Position numbers and translations under genes: made by a program
Source: Alcaligenaceae bacterium
GTDB lineage: Bacteria; Pseudomonadota; Gammaproteobacteria; Burkholderiales; Burkholderiaceae_B
Assembly (NCBI GenBank): GCA_947378965.1
Contig: CANCMG010000007.1
Coordinates: 1 to 64,000, forward strand
Length of the DNA: 64,000 nt
Reading direction: 5' to 3'
Part shown: positions 55,211 through 64,000 of the stretch, piece by piece
How positions within the stretch are numbered: the first letter of the stretch is position 1
Layout: each line of letters begins with the position of its first letter
Notes under the pieces: generated by a model
What the model was told of the DNA's origin: nothing
The model's database searches: none
Seen by the model: the letters and a program-made list of their open reading frames with translations, nothing else

Positions 55211-55792
55211 ATGGCAATCATGTTAAACGCGCGCCGCGCGCACGATGATCCGCAGTTGCGCAGCGACAGCGCGGCCTGGCCAGAACCCTGGCCTGTGCTT
55301 GAACTGACGCTCGAAGATCGCCAGCGCTGGCGTTTGGCTGCGATGTTGCCCAATGGCCGCGCCGTGGCCGTGATCTTGCCGCGTACCGAGCCTATGCAGC
55401 ATGGTGATGTCTTGTGTGGCGAGCAGGGTGAGCGCGTGGTGGTACAGGCTGCAGTCGAAGAGCTCTTTTGTATTCAGGCGAATAATCCGTTTGAGTTGAT
55501 GCGTATTGTTTATCACCTGGCCAATCGCCACGTGCGAGCCATGCTCACGACAGAGGCGGTCTGGATCCAGCCTGATCCTGTGCTTGCGGAGATGGTGCGG
55601 CGCTTGGGTGGCACGGTAACGGTGGTGCAACAAGCTTTTATCCCTGAGGGGGGGGCCTATGCTGCAGGGCAGGGCGGTGGGCATCAGCACCACCATCATG
55701 CAACTGAGTGTGGTGTTGAAGAACACGACCAAGCCATGGGTAACCTTGGCGAAGAGCTCTCAATCGCCGCGCACGCGCGCGCAAAGTCGTGA
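55211..55792 (+). CDS. ureE: Urease accessory protein UreE
   Basis: UreE fold; His-rich tail GGGHQHHHH. Confidence 0.9.
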   Translation: MAIMLNARRAHDDPQLRSDSAAWPEPWPVLELTLEDRQRWRLAAMLPNGRAVAVILPRTEPMQHGDVLCGEQGERVVVQAAVEELFCIQANNPFELMRIVYHLANRHVRAMLTTEAVWIQPDPVLAEMVRRLGGTVTVVQQAFIPEGGAYAAGQGGGHQHHHHATECGVEEHDQAMGNLGEELSIAAHARAKS

Positions 55793-56472
55793 GGAGCCTC
55801 ACTCAAACCCAGTCGTTGCTGGCCGCCTTGCACCTGGCTAGCCCCGCCTTGCCTGTCGGTGGCTTTGCCTACTCTCAGGGTTTAGAGCAGGCGATTGAAG
55901 ATCGTTGGGTCACTCAAGTTGAGCAAGCCTATGTTTGGATTCGCGACGTACTACTCTTGAATTTGGCGCGCCAAGAGCTACCGTTGTGGTTGGCGTGCCA
56001 CCGTGCGGTATTGCAACAGGATTGGTCTGCCTTGGCCACCGCCAATCAAGAGCTTTATGCCCTGCGCGAAACCGCTGAGTTCAGGCTTGAGTCTGTGCAG
56101 ATGGGGCACTCGATGACTAAGTTGTTTGCGCAGTGGCCTCAAGGGGTCGCGCTTAATGCATTATCGATCGAACAATGGACATACCCCGCGTCTTACGCTG
56201 CCTTAGCGGCGATCTCTGGCATAGATGAGACGATGGCCTTGACCGCCTATTTGTGGAGCTGGGTTGAAAACCAAGCGCTCGCGGCGGTCAAGATTATCCC
56301 CTTGGGGCAAATTGATGGGCAGATTTTGCTGCATCGCTTAAAAGGCGATGTCGAACGCGCGACTGAAATTGCGCGTTCTACCGACCCCGCGCATGCAGGT
56401 TCGGCGGCCTTTGGTTTGGCACTTGCAAGCGCCAGACATGAATCGCAATACAGTCGTTTGTTCAGAAGTTAA
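55789..56472 (+). CDS. ureF: Urease accessory protein UreF
   Basis: LASPALPVGGFAYSQGLEQAIE. Confidence 0.95.
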   Translation: MRSLTQTQSLLAALHLASPALPVGGFAYSQGLEQAIEDRWVTQVEQAYVWIRDVLLLNLARQELPLWLACHRAVLQQDWSALATANQELYALRETAEFRLESVQMGHSMTKLFAQWPQGVALNALSIEQWTYPASYAALAAISGIDETMALTAYLWSWVENQALAAVKIIPLGQIDGQILLHRLKGDVERATEIARSTDPAHAGSAAFGLALASARHESQYSRLFRS

Positions 56473-56507
56473 ATTTTTTGTAGTTGTCACTATTTTAGGA
56501 TTGCACG

Positions 56508-57134
56508 ATGAATGCTTCTACTCAAACAAATCCCCTACGAGTTGGTATTGGTGGCCCCGTTGGCTCAGGCAAAACTACACTCGTTGAAGTTTTATGCAAA
56601 CGCATGCGTGATCAATACAAACTGGCTGTGGTGACCAACGATATCTATACCAAAGAAGACGAGCGTTTGCTGGTGGCTGCCGAAGCCCTGACCGCTGATC
56701 GCATCATGGGTGTTGAAACTGGTGGTTGTCCGCATACAGCGATTCGTGAAGATGCCTCAATTAATCTTGAAGCGATTGATCGCATGCAAAAGCGTTTTCC
56801 TGATTTGGATTTAATTTTTATCGAATCGGGTGGCGATAATTTGGCAGCAACCTTTAGCCCAGATTTATCTGATTTAACAATTTACGTGATCGATGTGGCT
56901 GGCGGCGAAAAAATCCCTCGTAAAGGTGGCCCCGGCATTACGCGTAGCGATTTGTTAGTGATTAACAAAACGGACTTAGCTCCTTACGTGGGGGCCAACC
57001 TGGACGTGATGCGCCACGACACCGCCCGCATGCGCGCAGATCGCCCTTGGGTGATGACAAACCTCAAAACCGGTGATGGTCTAGACGAGGTGATCAAATT
57101 TATCGAGAAGGCAGGGTGCTTGACTGCGAAGTGA
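56508..57134 (+). CDS. ureG: Urease accessory GTPase UreG
   Basis: [44 protein letters not shown]. Confidence 0.97.
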   Translation: MNASTQTNPLRVGIGGPVGSGKTTLVEVLCKRMRDQYKLAVVTNDIYTKEDERLLVAAEALTADRIMGVETGGCPHTAIREDASINLEAIDRMQKRFPDLDLIFIESGGDNLAATFSPDLSDLTIYVIDVAGGEKIPRKGGPGITRSDLLVINKTDLAPYVGANLDVMRHDTARMRADRPWVMTNLKTGDGLDEVIKFIEKAGCLTAK

Positions 57135-57201
57135 GCTACCACATCGAGCTCATACTTTGCGTTATTTCATTTTGTCTAGCTTCAAGTCAGGAAGTATTAG
57201 T

Positions 57202-57387
57202 ATGAGCAGGATCGTTATACAAAGAAAAAATAGTGTTCCAACGTCAAGTAAAAAGCCTTTGACGAATCGGCAAGGGGAAGTCAAATATTTGTCTCGCTTA
57301 GAACAAGACTCATTCAAACCGGCTGTCGAGGTGTTGTCTGACAGCCTGTTAAAGATCTTAAAGAGAAACTATCGGCGCACCAAATGA
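57202..57387 (+). CDS. Small hypothetical basic protein (61 aa)
   Basis: MSRIVIQRKNSVPTSSKKPL...; AGGAAG SD; 3' end overlaps the convergent gene by 19 bp. Confidence 0.5.
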   Translation: MSRIVIQRKNSVPTSSKKPLTNRQGEVKYLSRLEQDSFKPAVEVLSDSLLKILKRNYRRTK

Positions 57388-58634
57388 ATCCACCCAGCCG
57401 ACAGCCATTCTGTGAGCGTATCAACCGCTTCAGGCGTTAATTTTTGTGCGGCAGGGTCAGCGCCTGATAGTTCGCGAGCGTCGGCCAAAATCTTTAGGCC
57501 TGCTTCGGCGACCACGGGCGCGACCTCTCCATTAATAAACAGGTGCTTGCCGCAGTACAACATGCGTGTGCGGCGATCAAGCGCCCAGTGTGTGAAGGGT
57601 GCGTCTTGATTTTGCGCGACCGCGTTATCAGACTTGCCGTCGCGCATCGTATCGCCATCAATGTCACCATCGCCACTATCGTTACTGTGATCACCATCAT
57701 CACCATAGTCACTATCAAACACCGCCGCCTGATTCGGCTCAGTCAGCCAGCATCCTAAAAATCGCTGTGCCAGTGCTGCATTAAATTGGATCTTAGATAC
57801 CGCTTGCACTGCGGCATCAATCAAGCCGTCTGGGATTTCAGCGGGGTGTGCGCTAGCATGTTGCCCCGCGTCGCGATACAGAGCGTCAAGCTTTGGGCCG
57901 GGTAAGGGTGGCTCGCCGTATGGCCCACTCGCTAGTCCCGCACGCGCCACGATTTGATCCGCGGCGGCTTCGAGCATGCCGCGGGCCAAGGCAGCCTGAT
58001 CGGGTGCCCGAAAGCCGATTGAAATCGTCATGCAATCATTATCAAGTGCCACACCATCGTGCGCCGCCTGTGGTGGTAGGTACAGCATATCGCCAGGATC
58101 TAAAACAAACTCTTCTTCAGGGATAAAGTTTTGTAATATTTTGAGCGATAAGTCAGGGATCAGTGTGAGGTCGCGTTGCTGACTAATTTGCCAACGCCGG
58201 CGACCTTGACCTTGTAATAAAAATACATCGTAGCTATCAAAGTGTGGGCCCACACCGCCGCCTAGGGTCGCCAAGCTGATCATCAAATCATCTAAGCGTG
58301 CATCAGGTACAAAGCGAAACTGATTCATTAAGGCGCAGGCGGCGTCGTCTTGGATATCGACACTTTGCACTAACAGCGACCAGTCGGGCTCTGAAGCCTT
58401 TGGTAAACGCGCAAAGGGGCCCCGATCCATTTGCCATTGACCTTTTTCGCGCCACACCAGGCGCGATTCGACATCATCGCGGCGGCTCATTTTTTTTAGC
58501 GCGGCAGCAGAGACTGGCGGTTTGAAACCGGCAAACGCCTGTCGAATCACTAGCGGCTTTCGCTGCCAGTAAGTTTTCATGAACTGGGTGGGCGTCAAAC
58601 CACCAAGCAAAGCGAGAGGTTTATTTGGATTCAT
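57369..58634 (-). CDS. JmjC/cupin ribosomal oxygenase (RoxA/YcfD-like) with Asp-rich insertion
   Basis: GGGVGPHFDSYDVFLLQGQGRRRWQI, PGDMLYLPPQAAHDGVA. Confidence 0.87.
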   Translation of the reverse strand: MNPNKPLALLGGLTPTQFMKTYWQRKPLVIRQAFAGFKPPVSAAALKKMSRRDDVESRLVWREKGQWQMDRGPFARLPKASEPDWSLLVQSVDIQDDAACALMNQFRFVPDARLDDLMISLATLGGGVGPHFDSYDVFLLQGQGRRRWQISQQRDLTLIPDLSLKILQNFIPEEEFVLDPGDMLYLPPQAAHDGVALDNDCMTISIGFRAPDQAALARGMLEAAADQIVARAGLASGPYGEPPLPGPKLDALYRDAGQHASAHPAEIPDGLIDAAVQAVSKIQFNAALAQRFLGCWLTEPNQAAVFDSDYGDDGDHSNDSGDGDIDGDTMRDGKSDNAVAQNQDAPFTHWALDRRTRMLYCGKHLFINGEVAPVVAEAGLKILADARELSGADPAAQKLTPEAVDTLTEWLSAGWIHLVRR

Positions 58635-58718
58635 GATGTGTAGCCTGTTCTCAGTGCGTGGTCTGCCGTTCGTATCTGCGCAAGATAGGTGCGTAGCGCA
58701 AATTGAATACGAAGCGAA

Positions 58719-61481
58719 TCAAAGCTGCAGTTTTTTAAGTTGATATAACGCCTCAAGCGCCTCGCGCGGACTTAAGGTATCAGGGTCAAGGGCAGCCAAA
58801 GCCTGTTGCAAAGCCTCTTGCGCTTCGCTGATTTCAGCCGCAGCAGCGGCTTGCGCCTCGGCATCCACCACTTCGCCAAACAGCCCGAGTTGCGCCGTCG
58901 GCGCACCTTGCGCTTCAAGCCGCTCAAGCTCGCGCGTCGCGTGGCGAATCACCGCCTGTGGGATACCCGCACGTTGCGCGACTTGAATCCCGTAGCTGCG
59001 GCTGGCAGGGCCATCTTTGACCTCGTGTAAAAACACAATACCTGAGGGTGATTCGGCCGCAGCAAGATGCACGTTAGCAGTATTCGCTTGCTCGCTAGGC
59101 ATCCGGGTGATTTCAAAATAGTGCGTCGCAAATAGCGTCAGTGCACGGTTATGCGTGACCAAGCGTTGCGCAATCGACCAGGCCAAGGCTAAGCCATCAT
59201 AGGTCGAGGTACCGCGCCCAATCTCATCCATCAGCACCAAACTTTGCGCTGAACTCGAAGCCAAAATAGCCGCCGCTTCAATCATCTCCATCATAAAGGT
59301 CGAGCGCCCGCCGGCTAAATCATCGGCTGCGCCAATACGTGTAAAGATCCGATCAAGCGGCCCAATCGAAGCGCTTTGCGCGGGAACAAAGCTGCCGACG
59401 CGCGCTAATAGTGCGATGAGCGCAACCTGCCGCATGTAGGTTGATTTGCCGCCCATATTCGGGCCGGTAATCACAAGCAAAGCGCGGTGCGGATTTAACG
59501 AACAACTGTTTGGTGTAAAGCGTTCGATCGCGCGCTCAACCACGGGGTGACGACCCAAAGTGATTTCAATGGCTGTGTGCGCAAGCAGTGTTGGTGCCAC
59601 CCATTGATGATGCTGGGCGTGATGTGCCAGTGAAACCAACGCGTCAAGTTCAGCGCAGGCTGCGGCGCACTGCGCCAGTTGTTTGACTTGCGCAGTGAGT
59701 TGCTCAAGCAATTGCTCGAACAGCCATTTTTCGCGGGCAAGCGAACGGTCTTGTGCGGATAAGACTTTGTCTTCCCAGGATTTGAGTTCGGGCGTGATGT
59801 AGCGTTCGGCGTTTTTAAGTGTCTGGCGCCGACGGTAATCATCAGGCACTTTTTCGGACTGTGCGCGACTGACTTCAATAAAAAATCCGTGCACGCGATT
59901 AAATTCAACCCGTAGCGTGGCGATGCCTGTGCGGGCGCGTTCGCGCGCTTCAAGCTCAAGTAAAAAGGCGCCGTTATCGGTTGAGATTGCGCGCAGCTCA
60001 TCAAGCTCTGCATCAAAGCCCGTGGCGATCACGCCGCCGTCACGCGCTAAGGCGGCGGGTTCTAAGGAAATGGCGCGCGTTAATAACTCTTGCAAGCCTT
60101 CGGGTGGGGTGAGGGCTTGTGCGAGAGCTTGCAAGCGTAGTGTGGTGTTCGTTACATTCGCTTGAGTTGTTGCATACGTGGAATGCGCATGCTCTTGTTG
60201 TAATGCAGTAGCAGAGTGAACCGACGGTGGCGCTGCTTCAGCAGTTGTTAAAAGTTCAGACGCCTGCGATGGTGTCAGCGCTGAAAGCACTTGCTGCTGC
60301 ACCGCCGGTAACGCGCTTAAGGCATCACGCAAGCTGGCAAGTTCGCGCGGGCGTACTGACAGCAGCGCAATACGCGTAGCGATACGTTCAAGATCGGGTA
60401 GCTTGTTAAGTTCAGTGCGCAGTACTTGAAGTAGTGGCTTGGCGTGCAGCAATTCACTGCGCTGCGCACTGGCCGCCATCAAACTGCCGATTGCCTGTTG
60501 TCGCTCAAGCACCGGCGCATTGTCACGCAAGGGGTGATGCAACCACCTGCGCAACAACCGGCTGCCCATCGGGGTGCAACAGTTATCCAAAATCGAAAAT
60601 AAAGTGGGTGCTTCTTCACCAGAAAGAGTACGCGTTAACTCAAGATTGCGACGCGTCGCTGGGTCCATCAATACGTACTGACTTGCCCGATCGGCCACCA
60701 GCGTCTGCACATGCGATAGCGCGTGCGCCTGAGTGCGCCCCGCGTAACGTAATAACGCCCCAGCCGCGCATAACGCAGTGGGTAGATCATCCACATCAAA
60801 GCCTGAAAGCGATTCAGTTTTAAAGTGCGCCAGCAGATGCGCCTGGGCCTGCTCGGCCTCAAAATGCCAGGGTGGTATCTTAGTGGCTGCGCAATGCAGC
60901 GTTAGATCAAGTTGTGCATCGTCGGCAAGAATGATTTCGGCGGGATCAATGCGGTGCAGTTCAGAATCAAGCGCTTCAGCGGCGCACTCAGAAAGCTTGA
61001 ATTCGCCGCTTGCCAGATTCAGCCAGGCCACGCCAGCGCGTTGCGCCTTATTACCTTTGCGTGGCACAAACACTGCGGCCACACAGCGATCGGCCTTTGA
61101 GGGTAACAACGCTTCGTCAGTGAGTGTGCCCGGCGTAACAATACGCACGATCTTGCGCTCGACTGGGCCTTTACTTGTGGCGGGGTCACCAATTTGCTCG
61201 CAGATCGCTACCGAGACACCTTGCGCAACCAACTTAGCCAAGTATTGCTCGGCTGCGTGGTACGGCAAGCCTGCCATCGGGATGGGCACCCCATTTGACG
61301 ACCCACGCCGCGTGAGCGTTAAACCCAGCAGCTTCGCACCGCGCTCAGCGTCTTCATAAAACATCTCATAGAAGTCACCCATGCGGTAAAGCAGCAGCAA
61401 CGGCCCGGCCTCAGCCTTCAGACGCAGGTATTGCTGCATCATCGGTGTGTGTTCGGCTAGTTCTTTTTCAGGCAGAGTCAA
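58719..61481 (-). CDS. mutS: DNA mismatch repair protein MutS
   Basis: [55 protein letters not shown] start. Confidence 0.96.
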   Translation of the reverse strand: MTLPEKELAEHTPMMQQYLRLKAEAGPLLLLYRMGDFYEMFYEDAERGAKLLGLTLTRRGSSNGVPIPMAGLPYHAAEQYLAKLVAQGVSVAICEQIGDPATSKGPVERKIVRIVTPGTLTDEALLPSKADRCVAAVFVPRKGNKAQRAGVAWLNLASGEFKLSECAAEALDSELHRIDPAEIILADDAQLDLTLHCAATKIPPWHFEAEQAQAHLLAHFKTESLSGFDVDDLPTALCAAGALLRYAGRTQAHALSHVQTLVADRASQYVLMDPATRRNLELTRTLSGEEAPTLFSILDNCCTPMGSRLLRRWLHHPLRDNAPVLERQQAIGSLMAASAQRSELLHAKPLLQVLRTELNKLPDLERIATRIALLSVRPRELASLRDALSALPAVQQQVLSALTPSQASELLTTAEAAPPSVHSATALQQEHAHSTYATTQANVTNTTLRLQALAQALTPPEGLQELLTRAISLEPAALARDGGVIATGFDAELDELRAISTDNGAFLLELEARERARTGIATLRVEFNRVHGFFIEVSRAQSEKVPDDYRRRQTLKNAERYITPELKSWEDKVLSAQDRSLAREKWLFEQLLEQLTAQVKQLAQCAAACAELDALVSLAHHAQHHQWVAPTLLAHTAIEITLGRHPVVERAIERFTPNSCSLNPHRALLVITGPNMGGKSTYMRQVALIALLARVGSFVPAQSASIGPLDRIFTRIGAADDLAGGRSTFMMEMIEAAAILASSSAQSLVLMDEIGRGTSTYDGLALAWSIAQRLVTHNRALTLFATHYFEITRMPSEQANTANVHLAAAESPSGIVFLHEVKDGPASRSYGIQVAQRAGIPQAVIRHATRELERLEAQGAPTAQLGLFGEVVDAEAQAAAAAEISEAQEALQQALAALDPDTLSPREALEALYQLKKLQL

Positions 61482-61533
61482 ATGTGATGTCCGTTGAAAT
61501 TGTTTTTGTCGTTAAAGAAACATCATGCCGATA

Positions 61534-61866
61534 TCAGCCAACAGCTAGCTTGACTGGTTTGCCGATGCGACTGAGCATTTCAACTAAAGTATCTATGGTG
61601 AACTTACATGTTTTGCTATTTACCACATCTGATACGCGCGGGCGCGAAACCATCAGAATCTCGGCTGCTTCAGCTTGTTTGAGGTGATGATCGCTAATCC
61701 AGACAGATAGCTCGGTCATCAGTTGTTGCTTTAGAAGTTGGGTGTCATTGATCTGTTTGCGAGACGCCGCCTGCAAACGCCTGGCTTCGGCGGGTGTGAA
61801 GCCAAGTTCCAGAAAGAGGTTCGCACCAGACTTCGTGACGTGTCGGATCTCTGTGTCGATTTTCAT
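61534..61866 (-). CDS. XRE/HigA-like antitoxin (HTH)
   Basis: LKQAEAAEILMVSRPRVSDVVNSKTCKFTIDTLVEMLSRIGKPV; ATGA overlap with the toxin gene. Confidence 0.87.
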   Translation of the reverse strand: MKIDTEIRHVTKSGANLFLELGFTPAEARRLQAASRKQINDTQLLKQQLMTELSVWISDHHLKQAEAAEILMVSRPRVSDVVNSKTCKFTIDTLVEMLSRIGKPVKLAVG

Positions 61867-62207
61867 GTTGTTGACTTTCTCGCGTTGACTACGGCACGAT
61901 AGCGTGCCTCGGTAATGTTCTTGTCCTGCTTAGTCGTTGTCTGTGCCTTCTTTTGAAAGCAATGTAAGACATAGATTACTTCTTCAAATTTGGCAACATA
62001 CATGACACGATAGCTACCACCACTTTCACGTAGGCGGATTTCTTTAGTACCCGCACCAACAACATCGAACGGTTTCCAATCGTCTGGATCTAAACCAACT
62101 TGAATCTTGCTTAACTGAAATCCAGCAGCGCGCCGTGCTTCATCTGGAAACGCTAGTAGATCACTGTAACTTGATCCTAACCAGCGAATGTCTTTTTCGT
62201 GATTCAT
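61863..62207 (-). CDS. RelE/HigB-like (Gp49 family) toxin
   Basis: DWKPFDVVGAGTKEIRLRESGGSYRVMYVAKFEEVIYVLHCFQKKAQTTTKQDKNITEARYR. Confidence 0.88.
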   Translation of the reverse strand: MNHEKDIRWLGSSYSDLLAFPDEARRAAGFQLSKIQVGLDPDDWKPFDVVGAGTKEIRLRESGGSYRVMYVAKFEEVIYVLHCFQKKAQTTTKQDKNITEARYRAVVNARKSTT

Positions 62208-62217
62208 TACAAACCTT

Positions 62218-62233
62218 GTATAAAATTTTATAC
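62218..62233 (-). promoter_or_regulatory. Perfect 16-bp palindrome, likely TA operator/promoter
   Basis: GTATAAAATTTTATAC 10 nt upstream of the toxin start; contains a -10-like TATAAAAT. Confidence 0.65.
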
Positions 62234-62509
62234 GCGCCCAATACGGAAGTCAAGCTTTAGGATTACGGCGGGCGATGTCGCTAAGCTTAGGACGATGCGA
62301 CCTGTAGCCGAGTATGACATTGCTTTTTTTGCTCCTGCACGGGCGTGATGACAAGTTTGTCCGGTCAGGCTCTGCGTACCTGAATAACAGGCCGTTGTTC
62401 TGGCTTTCGATTTTGTGAGAATGGTTCAGTCGAGGTGTAAAAACCAAGGACTGGACGTGCACCACTTATAATTCGCAAGTTAAATAAACTAAGCGATAGG
62501 AGTCACATC

Positions 62510-63502
62510 ATGGCGCTATTTAAGTCCGCACGTTCTGCTGCGCTGTTAGCCTGTAGTTTGCTTGGCCCGTTGGGGATGATGTCGAGTCCGGTTCAAGCCC
62601 AAACCCCCTTCCCAACTAAATCCGTGCGGATTGTGGTTGGGTTCTCAGCAGGTGGTTCGACAGATGTGCTTGCCCGTATCTTGGCTAAAGGCATGACCGA
62701 AGATCTTGGTCAAAGTTTTGTCGTTGAAAACAAACCCGGTGCGGGCAGCAATATTGCGGCCGAACTCGTTGTGCGCTCACCGGCCGATGGGTATACCCTG
62801 TTGATGATTGCAGTGACCAATGCGATCAATCAAACGCTTTATCCAAATTTAAAATTTGATGTGATCAAAGACTTTAGCCCGGTTGGTTTGGCAGCTAAGG
62901 TGCCAAACATGCTTGTGATTTACCCCAAGCTGCCTATTAATAGCGTCAAAGAATTAATCGAGTACGCCAAGAAAAATCCTGGCACTTTAAATTTTGCCTC
63001 GTCGGGTGCGGGCACCTCGATTCATATGACGGGCGAGTTGTTCAAACTGAAAACTCAACTCGATATTTCCCATATCGCCTACAAGGGTAGTACGCCCGCA
63101 CTGACTGACTTAATCGGTGGGCAGGTCCAGATGATGTTCGATAATATGCCAACGGCCTGGCCGATGGTGCAAGCAGGTAAATTGCGTGCGCTAGCGATCA
63201 CCTCGCCTAAGCGTTCGCCCGCAGCGCCCGATGTCCCCACCCTAGACGAATCGGGTTTTCCGGGCTTTGACGTGTCTTCGTGGTTTGGCTTGGCGGCACC
63301 CGCAGGTACGCCCAAAGAGGTCGTTGCTAAGCTAAACGTTTCAATGAATAAAGTCTTGAGCAATCCTGAGATTCAAAAGCGCTTGGATGACCTTGGTGCA
63401 ACAAACGGTGCGGGTACGGTCGAACAATTCGATCAGTTTTTGAAGTCGCAAACCGAGAGTTGGGGTGTTGTCGTTAAAAGCGCTGGCGCGAAGGCTGAGT
63501 AA
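62510..63502 (+). CDS. Bug/TctC-family tripartite tricarboxylate transporter substrate-binding protein
   Basis: FPTKSVRIVVGFSAGGSTDVLARILAKGM, VVENKPGAGSNIAAELVVRSPADGYTLL. Confidence 0.92.
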   Translation: MALFKSARSAALLACSLLGPLGMMSSPVQAQTPFPTKSVRIVVGFSAGGSTDVLARILAKGMTEDLGQSFVVENKPGAGSNIAAELVVRSPADGYTLLMIAVTNAINQTLYPNLKFDVIKDFSPVGLAAKVPNMLVIYPKLPINSVKELIEYAKKNPGTLNFASSGAGTSIHMTGELFKLKTQLDISHIAYKGSTPALTDLIGGQVQMMFDNMPTAWPMVQAGKLRALAITSPKRSPAAPDVPTLDESGFPGFDVSSWFGLAAPAGTPKEVVAKLNVSMNKVLSNPEIQKRLDDLGATNGAGTVEQFDQFLKSQTESWGVVVKSAGAKAE

Positions 63503-63519
63503 ACACTCAGACGAGCTTT

Positions 63520-64000
63520 TTATTCGTCAACCAGCTTATTCAAGCGTTGCGCATCAAGGGGTGCAGTTTGCCCTTTGACCTGCGAGCCCATCGCTTCGAT
63601 GGTTTGGCAAAGCTGAGCGATCCGAGCATCTTGCGCTGCTGCATGATTGATAAGTTCGTGCAAAACTTTGACTAAAGGGTCACCTGCACCTGGGTCAACT
63701 GCATACGCGGTGAACCCTGCCGAGTCGTTCGTTGACTGACCTGAGGTGACCGAGCCCGAAGCGGGTGCCCCTTTGTCGAGCAAGGCTTTCAGTGGCGCCG
63801 CATCCCAACCCGTATCGCAGGGCGATAAGGGGGTTGCGGTAGACTGTGGCGCAGTCGCATGCGCTACCTGAGGCTCGGCTGCCTGCGCATTGGCCGCTGT
63901 GGCTTCGGGTGAATCTTGTTTAGCCTCAATCAAACGCGCAGGGTTACCCACCGCCGTCGCGCCAGCAGGCACTGGCTTGACGACCACCGCATTCGATCCA
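63520..64000 (-). CDS. cysE: Serine O-acetyltransferase C-terminal part (5' end outside window)
   Basis: In-frame GSNAVVVKPVPAGATAVGNPARLI is the CysE left-handed beta-helix end; ORF open to the window edge. Confidence 0.75.
   Translation of the reverse strand, partial: GSNAVVVKPVPAGATAVGNPARLIEAKQDSPEATAANAQAAEPQVAHATAPQSTATPLSPCDTGWDAAPLKALLDKGAPASGSVTSGQSTNDSAGFTAYAVDPGAGDPLVKVLHELINHAAAQDARIAQLCQTIEAMGSQVKGQTAPLDAQRLNKLVDE

Noticed and set aside
59495-60016. 173-aa ORF within mutS on the same strand, other frame
   Set aside because: Out-of-frame shadow of the conserved MutS sequence; no RBS or recognisable family
60778-61359. 193-aa plus-strand ORF antisense to mutS
   Set aside because: Ser/Ala/Cys-rich composition typical of an antisense shadow ORF in GC-rich coding DNA

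Overview
64 kb of a bacterial chromosome. Gene content and order suggest Betaproteobacteria, Burkholderiales, probably Alcaligenaceae-like; this taxonomic placement is inference. No phage, IS element or CRISPR array was found. Left part: greA (with a terminator hairpin in its leader), yhbY, rlmE-ftsH-folP-glmM, an OlsB-like acyltransferase, ppx/ppk and pstSCAB, with two Pho-box-like sites. Directly after pstB, where phoU might be expected, lie four co-directional genes: a STAS anti-anti-sigma-like protein, an RsbW-like ATPase, a CBS/SpoIIE-type PP2C phosphatase, and a 991-aa protein that appears to fuse a type-I periplasmic binding (Venus-flytrap) domain, a beta-sandwich domain with Cys-loop-receptor-like sequence, and an MscS channel module. 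This is the best candidate for an undescribed system. Middle part: tRNA-Pro, a Liv-type ABC transporter with dehydrogenases, folB/folM-like genes, and several small catabolic operons. Many gene boundaries here carry short tandem repeats. At two of them the repeat period is exactly 41 bp and the repeats form strings of 11-14-codon mini-ORFs between a stop codon and the next start. Right part: IlvD/Edd dehydratase + RraA-like, cls, tRNA-His, tRNA-Arg, dapA-bamC, a complete ureDABCEFG operon with an NtrC-like dyad upstream, a JmjC/RoxA-like oxygenase with an Asp-rich insert, mutS preceded by a HigBA-like toxin-antitoxin pair, a Bug-family SBP, and the 3' end of cysE (truncated by the window edge). 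All calls are from reading the sequence and supplied translations; no database search was run.
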